Source of the DNA: CAJQQY01 sp964352225
GTDB taxonomy: Bacteria > Bacteroidota > Bacteroidia > Chitinophagales > Saprospiraceae
NCBI GenBank assembly: GCA_964352225.1
Contig: CAYGRM010000013.1
Location: 1-41,642, forward strand
Length of the DNA stretch: 41,642 bases
Reading direction: 5' to 3'
The notes beneath the pieces are model-generated. The model did not search any database and was not told where the DNA came from. It saw only the letters and a program-made list of their open reading frames with translations. Numbering within the stretch: position 1 is the stretch's first letter; each line of letters begins with the position of its first letter. Below are positions 7,400 to 15,106 of the stretch, piece by piece. Both the position numbers and the translations under genes were made by a program.

Positions 7400-9514
7400 A
7401 TGAAACGCGACAGATTGCGCTTTTTACGAAATATAGGAATTGCAGCACACATTGATGCAGGCAAAACAACATTAACTGAGAGGATTCTTTACTTCACCGG
7501 CAAGTCACATCGAATCGGTGAAACCCATGACGGCAATAGTCAAATGGATACGATGAAGCAGGAAAAAGAAAAAGGAATCACGATTAGTTCTGCAGCTACT
7601 CATACGGAATGGAAACATCGAAATGAGCAATTTTCGATGAACATTATTGATACTCCTGGGCACGTTGATTTTATGATTGAGGTGGAACGGTCGCTTCGAG
7701 TATTGGATGGAATGGTGGCATTATTTGATGCAGTTGCGGGAGTTGAATCACAGACGGAAACAGTTTGGCAACAAGCTGCTCGATATCAAGTTCCGGTGAT
7801 TGCGATGGTCAATAAAATGGATAGAGTAGGAGCTGATTTTTTCGAAGTGGTTCGACAAATGGAAACTCGCTTGGGCGCCAATGCTCTAGCAATTCAAGTT
7901 CCAATTGGAGCAGAAGATGAATTTGAAGGAGTAGTTGATNNNNNNNNNNAAATGAAAGCGATCTACTGGAACGAGGAAGGTGATGTTTTGGAGAAAAATA
8001 AAATTCCAGAATCACAAGTTGATGAAGTGCAAAAGTATCGAAATATTTTGCTAGAAACCATTTCGCTTTTTAACGAAGACTTAATGACTCAATTTTTTGA
8101 AGATGCGAAAAGTATCACCGCTGAGCAATTGAATTTTGTTTTGCGAAAGGCAGTTTTAAATCGACAAATTGTTCCTGTAATTATGGGTGCAGCCTATAAA
8201 AATAAAGGAGTGCAAACATTGTTAAATGCAGTTTGTGATTACTTGCCTTCGCCTTTGGATCGAGGTGCGATTGAGGCAACAAGTTTGGAAAATCAAACAA
8301 CTGTTTTACGACAACCTGATGCGGATGAACCTTTTGCTGCCTTAGCTTTTAAGATTGCCTTAGATGAACAGAATCGACAACTTTGTTTCTTTAGAGTGTA
8401 TTCTGGAACCTTGGAAATTGGGGATACTGTTATAAATCCTCGAACGGGTAAGAAGGAAAGAATTGGTCGATTGTATCAAATTCATTCCAACAAACGAGCT
8501 GAAATTCAGAGCGTTTCTGCTGGCGATATTGCTGCTACTGTTGGCTTGAAATCGGTTACAACTGGTGATACGCTTTCTGCGCAAGATGAGCCAATTGTTT
8601 TGGAAAGTTTATTCGTTCCTAAGCCTGTGATTAGCATGGCGATTGAAGCGAAAAATGCGGAGCAATTAGATAAATTAGGATTGGCATTGGCCAAGTTACA
8701 AATGGAAGATCCTAGTTTTAAAGTTCAATTGGATGAAGCAACTGGACAAACCTTAGTACTCGGAATGGGTGAATTACATTTGATGATTAAGTTGGATATT
8801 CTAAAAGAAGATTTCAATATTGATGTCAATGTAGGTTCTCCAAAAGTGGCGTACCAAGAGGAATTTACCCAATCAATTCAGACTCGGTATCGATTAAGTA
8901 ATCAACGAGGTGGAACTGGTTTATTTGCAGAAATTGAGGTGATTGTTGGCCCTGCTGACGAGGAGTTTTTAAGCAGCGATGCTTTCCTAATTGAAGGAGA
9001 ACGATTGCAGTTTATCAATAAAATTGTTGGTGGTACCATCCCTAAGGAATTCATTCCTTCAGTCGAAAAAGGTTTTTCTCAAATGTTGGATAATGGTGCT
9101 TTGGCAGGTTATCCGATTCAAAGTTTGAAAGTAGAATTGTTGGATGGAAAAACACATTCCAAAGATTCAAAACCTTTAGCTTTTGAACTGTGTGCGATGG
9201 AAACTTTTAGGTCGATTGCTACGCAGATGAAACCTCAATTACTAGAGCCAATGATGGCTGTAGAAATCAATACCCCAGAAGAATATTTAGGAAATATTTT
9301 AGGAGGATTGAATCGAAGACGAAGTGTTATTTTATCTCAAAAAATGACGGGAAGTCAAAATCGAATTGAGGCAGAAGTTCCTTTGGCTGAGATGTTTGGA
9401 TACGTGAATCATTTGAGATCAGTAAGTGCTGGTCGAGCAAATTATTCGATGAAATTTAAGCATTATGCTGCTTTGCCGGAGCAGAAAGTTGAAGAGGTTT
9501 TGGCGCAAGTTTAG
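7400..9514 (+). CDS. Elongation factor G-family GTPase, probable paralogue
   Basis: A translation factor of about 704 residues with the full EF-G layout. The G domain has AHIDAGKTTLTERI (about 16-29), switch I KGITISSAATHTEW, DTPGHVDF (about 84-91) and NKMDR (about 138-142). Domain II is followed by domain III with VLGMGELHL, domain IV with GGTIPKEFIPSVEKGF, and domain V with GRANYSMKFKHY. It differs from housekeeping EF-G at usually invariant places: GETHDGNSQMDTMKQEKEKG in place of the [20 protein letters not shown] type, and LGNILGGLNRRRSVI in domain V. No rpsL, rpsG or tuf gene is adjacent, so it is not in the str operon. This suggests a second EF-G copy. The ten N at 7940-7949 lie at the VVDLxxMKAI motif; family length predicts about seven missing bases. 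A good terminator follows. Confidence 0.9.
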   Translation: MKRDRLRFLRNIGIAAHIDAGKTTLTERILYFTGKSHRIGETHDGNSQMDTMKQEKEKGITISSAATHTEWKHRNEQFSMNIIDTPGHVDFMIEVERSLRVLDGMVALFDAVAGVESQTETVWQQAARYQVPVIAMVNKMDRVGADFFEVVRQMETRLGANALAIQVPIGAEDEFEGVVDXXXXMKAIYWNEEGDVLEKNKIPESQVDEVQKYRNILLETISLFNEDLMTQFFEDAKSITAEQLNFVLRKAVLNRQIVPVIMGAAYKNKGVQTLLNAVCDYLPSPLDRGAIEATSLENQTTVLRQPDADEPFAALAFKIALDEQNRQLCFFRVYSGTLEIGDTVINPRTGKKERIGRLYQIHSNKRAEIQSVSAGDIAATVGLKSVTTGDTLSAQDEPIVLESLFVPKPVISMAIEAKNAEQLDKLGLALAKLQMEDPSFKVQLDEATGQTLVLGMGELHLMIKLDILKEDFNIDVNVGSPKVAYQEEFTQSIQTRYRLSNQRGGTGLFAEIEVIVGPADEEFLSSDAFLIEGERLQFINKIVGGTIPKEFIPSVEKGFSQMLDNGALAGYPIQSLKVELLDGKTHSKDSKPLAFELCAMETFRSIATQMKPQLLEPMMAVEINTPEEYLGNILGGLNRRRSVILSQKMTGSQNRIEAEVPLAEMFGYVNHLRSVSAGRANYSMKFKHYAALPEQKVEEVLAQV
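7940..7949. other. Assembly gap (10 N) inside EF-G gene
   Basis: Ten undetermined bases between the codons for VVD and MKAI. In EF-G proteins three residues normally separate this Asp and Met; ten N imply four. The true gap is therefore probably 7 bases, and the frame is preserved either way. Confidence 0.9.
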
Positions 9515-9539
9515 AAATGTAAGTATTGTGTTATAATTT

Positions 9540-9572
9540 GGAACTCTCATTAATTTGGGAGTTCCTTTTTTT
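9540..9572 (+). terminator. Rho-independent terminator after EF-G paralogue
   Basis: Stem GGAACTC (9540-9546) pairs with GAGTTCC (9559-9565), followed by seven T. It is 25 bases after the EF-G stop and just before the end of the convergent DUF3667 gene. Confidence 0.85.
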
Positions 9573-9575
9573 GTT

Positions 9576-10295
9576 TTAAATGATCAAATAAATCCCACCT
9601 ACGACCAAGGCAACTAACGAGGTATGCAAAAATGTCGCAAGAAAATAACATCCAATTGCCTTCAAGAATCCTTTCCAATTTTTTTCTTCAAAAACTAAAA
9701 TATATGCAATAAACATATAAATAGTAGAAGCAGTAGCGAGAATTGCGAACAACCTCATTTGGACTAAAACTGTGGGATAAACTAAAATAAAAAGGAAAGT
9801 AGTCATCGCTATGATATAACTATTGATGACTAAATGTTCTGCATAATTATATTTCTTTTTTCGAAAAATCCACATTGTAGCTACTGCAAAAAATGGAATT
9901 TTTAATAGCTGGAAAATGTGATAATACTTATTCACTAATTGATTGAAAAGAGTAACAGCATCGTTTAATTTTTGAGGAACATTATTGCCTAAGTTGATAC
10001 TAGTTCCACTCAAAACATCATCAATTTCATTTCCACTTACCGCTTCTGGATTGGAGGATTTAATTAATTGAAAAGTTAGAAAAGTCGCAATAGTTACCAT
10101 TAAAATTAGAAAATTCATCGGTTTGATATGCTTCGTTCTTTCGGCTGTAAAAAGATAATTATTCAAGGTTTTTCCAGGAGCAAGCAAAAGATTTTTAACC
10201 GTAAAAGAGAACCCTTTTTCAAAATTGAAAACTGCCAAAATTGATTCATAGATGGTTTGCATCGAAATGCGTGGTGGAATATTCTTTTGCTCCAT
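9576..10295 (-). CDS. DUF3667-like membrane protein
   Basis: A 239-residue membrane protein. The cytoplasmic N-terminus contains RISMQTIYESILAVFNFEKG, then GFSFTVKNLLLAPGKTLNNY (about residues 30-50), the pattern seen in DUF3667 proteins of Bacteroidota: a helix, an F-x-F-T-x-K-x-L-x-x-x-P-G motif and then a multi-span domain. About five or six hydrophobic segments follow (roughly 62-80, 122-135, 150-165, 172-195, 210-235). These proteins often also carry an N-terminal zinc ribbon, which is absent here. Function is unknown. It stands alone, convergent with the EF-G paralogue and divergent from the PNPOx-like gene. Confidence 0.75.
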   Translation of the reverse strand: MEQKNIPPRISMQTIYESILAVFNFEKGFSFTVKNLLLAPGKTLNNYLFTAERTKHIKPMNFLILMVTIATFLTFQLIKSSNPEAVSGNEIDDVLSGTSINLGNNVPQKLNDAVTLFNQLVNKYYHIFQLLKIPFFAVATMWIFRKKKYNYAEHLVINSYIIAMTTFLFILVYPTVLVQMRLFAILATASTIYMFIAYILVFEEKNWKGFLKAIGCYFLATFLHTSLVALVVGGIYLII

Positions 10296-10448
10296 TTTTT
10301 GTTTTTTCTAAAAATAGGTATTTAATATTAGTAATAAAAAACCATTATTTAATTGCATTGTTTTTTTATTAAGTGAAAACATTATAATTATTTTATATAA
10401 CTTTCGTTTTTTTATTTTAGGATTTTTTACCTCAAAAAAATATTAACC

Positions 10449-10913
10449 ATGGCTAAATGGCTCACCTCTATTTCTACTAATATTCGAGAATTTATTGAAA
10501 AACAAAAAATGTTCTTCGTTGCCACAGCTGCTAAAGATGGCAAAGTCAACGTTTCTCCAAAAGGACTTGACACCCTAAAGGTGATTGGTAAAAATAAAGT
10601 AATTTGGTTAAATCTTGGTGGAAGTGGCAATGAAACGGAAGCTCACATTGCAGACACCAATCGAATGACTTTAATGTTTTGTGCATTTGAAGGAAGTCCG
10701 TTGATTTTGAGGTTGTATGGAACAGCAAAATCTATTCGACCTGAAAATGAAATGTGGAGTGAGATGATTTCACTTTTTCCCAATCAACCTAGAGCGCGAC
10801 AAATCTTTGAAATGGATGTAATTGATGTGCAGACTTCCTGTGGTTATGGAGTTCCATTTTTTAATTTTGAAGCGCAGCGAGAACCATTGTCTATTCCAAA
10901 AGTCAAAAGATAA
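10449..10913 (+). CDS. Pyridoxamine 5'-phosphate oxidase-like FMN-binding protein
   Basis: A 154-residue single-domain protein of the PNPOx/FMN-binding split-barrel superfamily. The N-terminal helix and first strands carry REFIEKQKMFFVATAAKDG, then VNVSPKGLD (about 36-44). The phrase xxFVATAxxDGxxNxSPKG is characteristic of the subgroup often annotated as pyridoxamine 5'-phosphate oxidase family. IWLNLGGSGNETEAH corresponds to the strand-turn that contacts flavin phosphate. The short length and the absence of the PdxH C-terminal substrate motif make a real PdxH role unlikely; a flavin-dependent reductase, or a flavin- or haem-binding role, is more probable. Cytoplasmic. Its TAA stop abuts a palindromic repeat. 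Confidence 0.85.
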   Translation: MAKWLTSISTNIREFIEKQKMFFVATAAKDGKVNVSPKGLDTLKVIGKNKVIWLNLGGSGNETEAHIADTNRMTLMFCAFEGSPLILRLYGTAKSIRPENEMWSEMISLFPNQPRARQIFEMDVIDVQTSCGYGVPFFNFEAQREPLSIPKVKR

Positions 10914-11053
10914 CGTGGTGGCCTGCTTTAGCTGACCTGAAAAAATTAGCGCAGCGTTTTTTTCTAAATTATTCTATAGTTTTCCTTCAGGGTTTATTGG
11001 GATAGATTCGCTTTGCTCATTTTTTTTAGGTCAGCTAAAGCAGACGGCTACGT
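10913..11053. repeat. Palindromic repeat, family 2 copy 1
   Basis: A 141-bp inverted repeat filling the space between two convergent genes. The ends share ACGT and CTGCTTTAGCTGACCT (left 10922-10937; right, inverted, 11028-11043). The stem continues inward through the A/T runs and AGCGCAGCG versus AGCAAAGCG. The first base is the last base of the upstream TAA. The right end supplies the TAG stop and the preceding Thr codon of the gene on the other strand. A second copy with perfect 30-bp arms is at 20147-20235. Confidence 0.85.
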
Positions 11054-11425
11054 GTTTATCTGATCCCCAGTATTGATGAAAAAGTAAAAAAACAATGCTC
11101 CTACAAAATAAAAAGCATAATCAAAATAGTCTTTTGTAAACTGATCTGACCTCCTTGGAAACCCTTCCTCAAATACAATAGATAAAGAAATTGCGATCAC
11201 AATTGTTTCTAAAGTAGAATACGTGTATACCTTGTTGTAATTTCCTTTTTTTAGAAAAAAACGACGTTCGGCGAGCATCATTCCCATGAAAATTGGAAGG
11301 CATAAAAGTGGATCTAAGTAGCTATCCAAAATTGGAAAATTCCATCCTAATATTTTTTGAAAAAATTGGTGAGCAATAAATAAAAGAGTACAAACTAGCC
11401 AGGCAGGATTTTGGAAAACGTTCAT
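11048..11425 (-). CDS. Small integral membrane protein
   Basis: A 125-residue protein with about four hydrophobic segments: NPAWLVCTLLFIAHQFFQ, PLLCLPIFMGMMLAERRFFL, a third around TLETIVIAISLSIVFEEGFP and a C-terminal YAFYFVGALFFYFF. The layout, with LDPLLCLPIFMG in the middle and a conserved E-E-x-x-P-R motif, matches a small family widespread in Bacteroidota that is often auto-annotated as a magnesium citrate secondary transporter. That name is not supported by anything visible here, so the function stays open. Its last codons (Thr and TAG) lie inside the neighbouring repeat. It is 10 bp downstream of the next gene on the same strand, so the two are probably one operon. Confidence 0.7.
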   Translation of the reverse strand: MNVFQNPAWLVCTLLFIAHQFFQKILGWNFPILDSYLDPLLCLPIFMGMMLAERRFFLKKGNYNKVYTYSTLETIVIAISLSIVFEEGFPRRSDQFTKDYFDYAFYFVGALFFYFFINTGDQINT

Positions 11426-11435
11426 TCTTAGAAAT

Positions 11436-11672
11436 TTAAAAAGCTGCGGTCATTCCGACAATCAAACCTAAAATTACAAATGGTGAGATCGCAATCAAAA
11501 ATAGAATCCCAATTATTCTAATAATGATTTTTATGAAACCTACCCAAATCGAATCATCTTCATTTATTGTTGCAGCTTGATTCCACCAATTTAAGCTATC
11601 TGCTGCTTTATCCATCATTTTGTCAGTTGCTGATGATTTTTCGGCAGATTTATTTTCGTTTTTATTTTTCAT
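11436..11672 (-). CDS. Small membrane protein, unknown function
   Basis: A 78-residue protein with a Lys/Asn/Ser-rich N-terminus (MKNKNENKSAEKSSATDKMM), an amphipathic middle (AADSLNWWNQAATINEDDS) and a single long hydrophobic region at the C-terminus (about residues 45-76, IIIRIIGILFLIAISPFVIL). No family is recognised. The 10-bp spacing to the downstream membrane gene suggests co-transcription and perhaps a shared complex. A possible -7 box TAAATTTG lies upstream at 11738-11745 on the minus strand. The composition is typical of real small Bacteroidota membrane proteins. Confidence 0.6.
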   Translation of the reverse strand: MKNKNENKSAEKSSATDKMMDKAADSLNWWNQAATINEDDSIWVGFIKIIIRIIGILFLIAISPFVILGLIVGMTAAF

Positions 11673-11942
11673 GATTTAAAAATATTAATAACTATTAATA
11701 TTAGGCATGGTTTTTTAGTATTTATAAATGTTTAGAACAAATTTAAATGAATTGAATTGTTCTTTTATAATATATTCAAAACTTGATTTAAAAATATCTT
11801 TCTCAGTACAAAGTATTGATTTTCAATGTTTTATATGTTTTAAAACGACCTGCCTTTTCATCTTCATTTGCTTCAGGACTCCCCTCAACGAATAACTTTC
11901 CCCCTAAGTTTACTTTTTTTTAATCCAGAAAACTTCTGTAAG

Positions 11943-13463
11943 ATGAAAAATTGGACAAAAGGAATTTTCCTTTTAATGTCGGTGCTCCTAGTTCAAGGAT
12001 GTATCAAAGACCTTCAAGAGATAGAAAGTATTGAGGTTGAAAATTGGCAACCCGAAGTGGCTGTTGCACTCGTCAATACCACCGTTTCCATTCAAGATTT
12101 CTTAGATGATTTCGATTCCCAAGGATACCTTGATATTGATCATGAAAACTTCATGACTTTAGTTTATGAGAGTAATGTGTTTTCTGTTTCGGGTGAAGAG
12201 GTTATCGATATTCCAAATTTTACGATTCCAATGTTGGATACGAGTGTAGTTTTTTCTTATGGACAAATTAATACTTCATTTGACATTGACTTTTTCACCG
12301 TAAAAGAAGGAAAGCTGGACTTCGCTTTTCAATCAACTCATGCAGAAGATATAGACGTGATTATCGAGGTTCGAAACCTTACCCAAAATGGAGTTAGTTT
12401 AAGCTATCCGACAACTGCTCAATATTCTGGAAGCTCGCCAACGAATGTAAGTGGAACTATTGATTTGAATGGGTATGTTCTAGATTTTTTCAATGATGAA
12501 ATAGAAGTAAGATACATTGCAACTAACGCAGCTGGTGAGCGAAAGTATTTACAAAATATGGTGCTGCAGTTTCATGATTTTGAATATTCTTTTATTCAAG
12601 GATATTTTGATCAGTATGAATTTGATTTACCTAGTGAATCCATTTTAATTAACCTTTTTGAGACCGCAATAGGTGGAAGTTTGAATATTGAAGATCCAAA
12701 AATCAAATTAAAAATCACGAATAGTTTTGGTGTACCAATTGGTATGATTGCCGAGAATTTGACAGCGGAGACCATGTCCGAAGGGACGATGAATGTTTAT
12801 ACTGTTTTGGATGATGGGATTGCATTTAACTATCCAACAGCAATGGAAGTTGGTCAATCTAAAATTACGAATATTGGAGTAAATAAAGATAATTCGAATT
12901 TAAGTGAAATTATTTCGAGTAGTCCTACTCAGTTAAATTATGAATTAGGTGCGATGACTAATCCAGCTAATGATCCTAGTATAAAAGGCTTTGTATTGGA
13001 CACAAGTCAGTTTTCGGTGGATGTGGAAATGGAACTTCCTATGTGGTTGAGTGCAAGTGATTTTGCGGTAGAGGAAGTGAGTGAATTTGATGCTTCATTT
13101 TTTGAAGATATAGAAAGTGCAGAATTTAAGTTGATTACTGAAAATGGATTACCCATCGAAGCAGGTGTTCAAGTTTATTTTTTAAATGAAAATAATGAGG
13201 TATTAGACTCCTTATTCGATGCTGGAAATTTGACTCTGATTCCAGCGGCAGAAGTGAACGCAGCCGGAGAAGTTACTTCGATAAGTTCAGCTGAAAATAT
13301 TACTGAATTTTCCATCGATCGAATTGCAAAGATTAAAAATGCAACACAAATTTCAATTAAGGGAGTTGTATCGACTGCTGAAATGGGAACTGTTGCGGTT
13401 AAATTTTATACAGATTACAGGATGACTTTTAAACTTGGAGCTCTTGCAAAGTTGAAAGAATAA
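11943..13463 (+). CDS. Outer-membrane or periplasmic lipoprotein, unknown function
   Basis: The frame is open from 11868, but the ATG at 11943 gives a lipoprotein signal MKNWTKGIFLLMSVLLVQGC with a good lipobox (LVQGC, Cys about residue 20). I take this as the start, giving 506 residues. The rest is soluble, acidic and rich in predicted beta strands, with no recognised domain; repeated phrases such as ITNSFGVPIGMIAENL suggest immunoglobulin-like strands. The gene lies 70 bp ahead of a DUF5723-type outer-membrane barrel, and the two share a strong terminator. In Bacteroidota such lipoprotein and barrel pairs probably work together at the outer membrane, which is inference from the arrangement. 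Confidence 0.75.
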   Translation: MKNWTKGIFLLMSVLLVQGCIKDLQEIESIEVENWQPEVAVALVNTTVSIQDFLDDFDSQGYLDIDHENFMTLVYESNVFSVSGEEVIDIPNFTIPMLDTSVVFSYGQINTSFDIDFFTVKEGKLDFAFQSTHAEDIDVIIEVRNLTQNGVSLSYPTTAQYSGSSPTNVSGTIDLNGYVLDFFNDEIEVRYIATNAAGERKYLQNMVLQFHDFEYSFIQGYFDQYEFDLPSESILINLFETAIGGSLNIEDPKIKLKITNSFGVPIGMIAENLTAETMSEGTMNVYTVLDDGIAFNYPTAMEVGQSKITNIGVNKDNSNLSEIISSSPTQLNYELGAMTNPANDPSIKGFVLDTSQFSVDVEMELPMWLSASDFAVEEVSEFDASFFEDIESAEFKLITENGLPIEAGVQVYFLNENNEVLDSLFDAGNLTLIPAAEVNAAGEVTSISSAENITEFSIDRIAKIKNATQISIKGVVSTAEMGTVAVKFYTDYRMTFKLGALAKLKE

Positions 13464-13533
13464 TTGTGTAAATGTTTTGTTATGAAAAATATTCACAATT
13501 AATTTTATCCTAAATATTTTTAAAATAAATAAA

Positions 13534-14916
13534 ATGAAACAATATATTATTTCCATACTTGGGGTTTGTTTAGCATTTTCGATGCAAGCTCAGATAGAAT
13601 TGGGGACACATTTTATGTCTAATATTACTCAAAGTAATTTAACTAACCCAGCTGTATTTACCGATAATGGTTATAAAGTTAATGTCAGTTTATTGCCTTC
13701 CATTTATGCTGGATTTTATAATTCTTCCATTGCTCCAGATGATGTTTTGGAAAAAAGAGGAACATCACTTTATCTTGATGTAGAGGGATTAATTGAAAAA
13801 ATGGGGGTCAATGGAATGAATATTCAAACCAATTTAAATGTTGAGACTTTTTCTTTTTCTTTTCAAGCTAAGAGGTGGCAATTGAGTTTAAATCATGGTG
13901 TGCGAGTAAGTTCATTTCATTCTATTCCAAAGACGATGTTACAATTTGCTTGGGGTGGAAATGCTCAATTTATTGGAAAAACCATCAATATAGCACCTAC
14001 TCAAAATATATTAGCTTATCAAGAATTTGGTGCTGGTTTTAGTTATAGGATTAGCGATAATCTGACTATGGGAACTCGTTTAAAATATTTAGTTGGAATA
14101 GCTACTTACCAAACTGCTACTTCCAAAGCAAGTATTTATACTGATCCAGAATATTATCAATTAACGGCAGATACCGATTATTTAATTAATACTGGCGGTC
14201 TTCCTGAAAGTGATATTGATAATGGTGAATTTTTAAATTTAGATGATTTTGAACCTTCATTTTTTGGAGGCAATCGAGGATTTGCGTTTGACTTTGGAGC
14301 CAGTTTCGATATCAATGAGAAACTCAACATACAGACGAGTGTTTTGAATATTGGAAAGATAAAATGGGAAGAAAACGTCAATAATTATTGGAGTAATGGA
14401 ACTTCTACTTTTGCTGGTTTAGATTTCCAACCGCTTTTTGAGGAAGGTGATTATGCCCCGGAAGATATCCTTGATACCATTGCCAATACATTTGAGTTTA
14501 CTTCTTCACAAAATGAATTTAACACAGTTTTACCAAGTTCATTTTACTTAAGTGGTACTTACGAAGTAGTTCCAAAATTAACTGTAGGAGCATTGTTATT
14601 TGCCCAAGGATTCCAATCAGATTTAACAACTGCTTTTGCATTAAATGTGAAAAAGGACTTTGGAAAATTCTTTAGTATTGGAGGTCAATATGCTTTTATC
14701 GAAGGAGGGGCGAACAATATTGGAGTGAGTACTGCTTTGCGACTAGGGCCAGTTCAGATTTTTGTCACTTCAGATAATATTATTCCATTGTTAGATCCTA
14801 TGAAGGGACAAAATGTGAATATGAGATTTGGGATGAATTTACTTTTTGGAAAAATAAAAGATAGAAAAGTAGAAATGCCTGTACCTACTGAAAATGAAGA
14901 AATATTAAAAAAATAA
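13534..14916 (+). CDS. DUF5723-like outer-membrane beta-barrel protein
   Basis: A 460-residue protein with signal peptide MKQYIISILGVCLAFSMQAQ and a mature part full of alternating hydrophobic strands ending in aromatic residues. The early motif MSNITQSNLTNPAVFTDNG matches the N-terminal pattern of DUF5723 and PorP/SprF-type Bacteroidota barrels, in which N-P-A-x follows a short strand. The middle holds LNIQTSVLNIGKIKWEENVN, another signature of this group. It ends in VNMRFGMNLLFGKIKDRKVE, a last strand plus a short periplasmic tail. It has no T9SS sorting tail, as expected for an integral barrel. Function is unknown. It forms an operon with the preceding lipoprotein. Confidence 0.75.
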   Translation: MKQYIISILGVCLAFSMQAQIELGTHFMSNITQSNLTNPAVFTDNGYKVNVSLLPSIYAGFYNSSIAPDDVLEKRGTSLYLDVEGLIEKMGVNGMNIQTNLNVETFSFSFQAKRWQLSLNHGVRVSSFHSIPKTMLQFAWGGNAQFIGKTINIAPTQNILAYQEFGAGFSYRISDNLTMGTRLKYLVGIATYQTATSKASIYTDPEYYQLTADTDYLINTGGLPESDIDNGEFLNLDDFEPSFFGGNRGFAFDFGASFDINEKLNIQTSVLNIGKIKWEENVNNYWSNGTSTFAGLDFQPLFEEGDYAPEDILDTIANTFEFTSSQNEFNTVLPSSFYLSGTYEVVPKLTVGALLFAQGFQSDLTTAFALNVKKDFGKFFSIGGQYAFIEGGANNIGVSTALRLGPVQIFVTSDNIIPLLDPMKGQNVNMRFGMNLLFGKIKDRKVEMPVPTENEEILKK

Positions 14917-14968
14917 AATCATTAAAGATTTTTAAGAAATAACCTTATACATAATCAAGTTTTGTTTC

Positions 14969-15000
14969 AACCGCGGGGGCGTTCCCTCGTGGTTTTTTTT
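14969..15000 (+). terminator. Strong rho-independent terminator after the barrel gene
   Basis: AACCGCGGGGG pairs with CCCTCGTGGTT (11 pairs, two of them G-T) around a CGTT loop, followed by a run of T to 15000. It is 53 bases after the stop. Confidence 0.9.
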
Positions 15001-15006
15001 GAAAAT

Positions 15007-15103
15007 GAATAACCAATATCGAACAAGGAATATTCAATATCCAACAATAAAAACTATATAGTTTGTGGAAAATTGGATATTCCTTGTTCGTTATTCGATA
15101 TTC
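15007..15103. repeat. Inverted repeat with GAACAAGGAATAT core
   Basis: Arms of about 38 bases. Left 15007-15044 and right about 15066-15103 are inverted copies with roughly seven mismatches; the perfect core is CGAACAAGGAATAT (15020-15033) against 15077-15090. The right end stops three bases before the stop codon of the arylsulfotransferase-like gene. Repeats with this core are common in Bacteroidota genomes. It may act as terminator for the minus-strand gene. Confidence 0.75.
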
Positions 15104-15106
15104 CCA

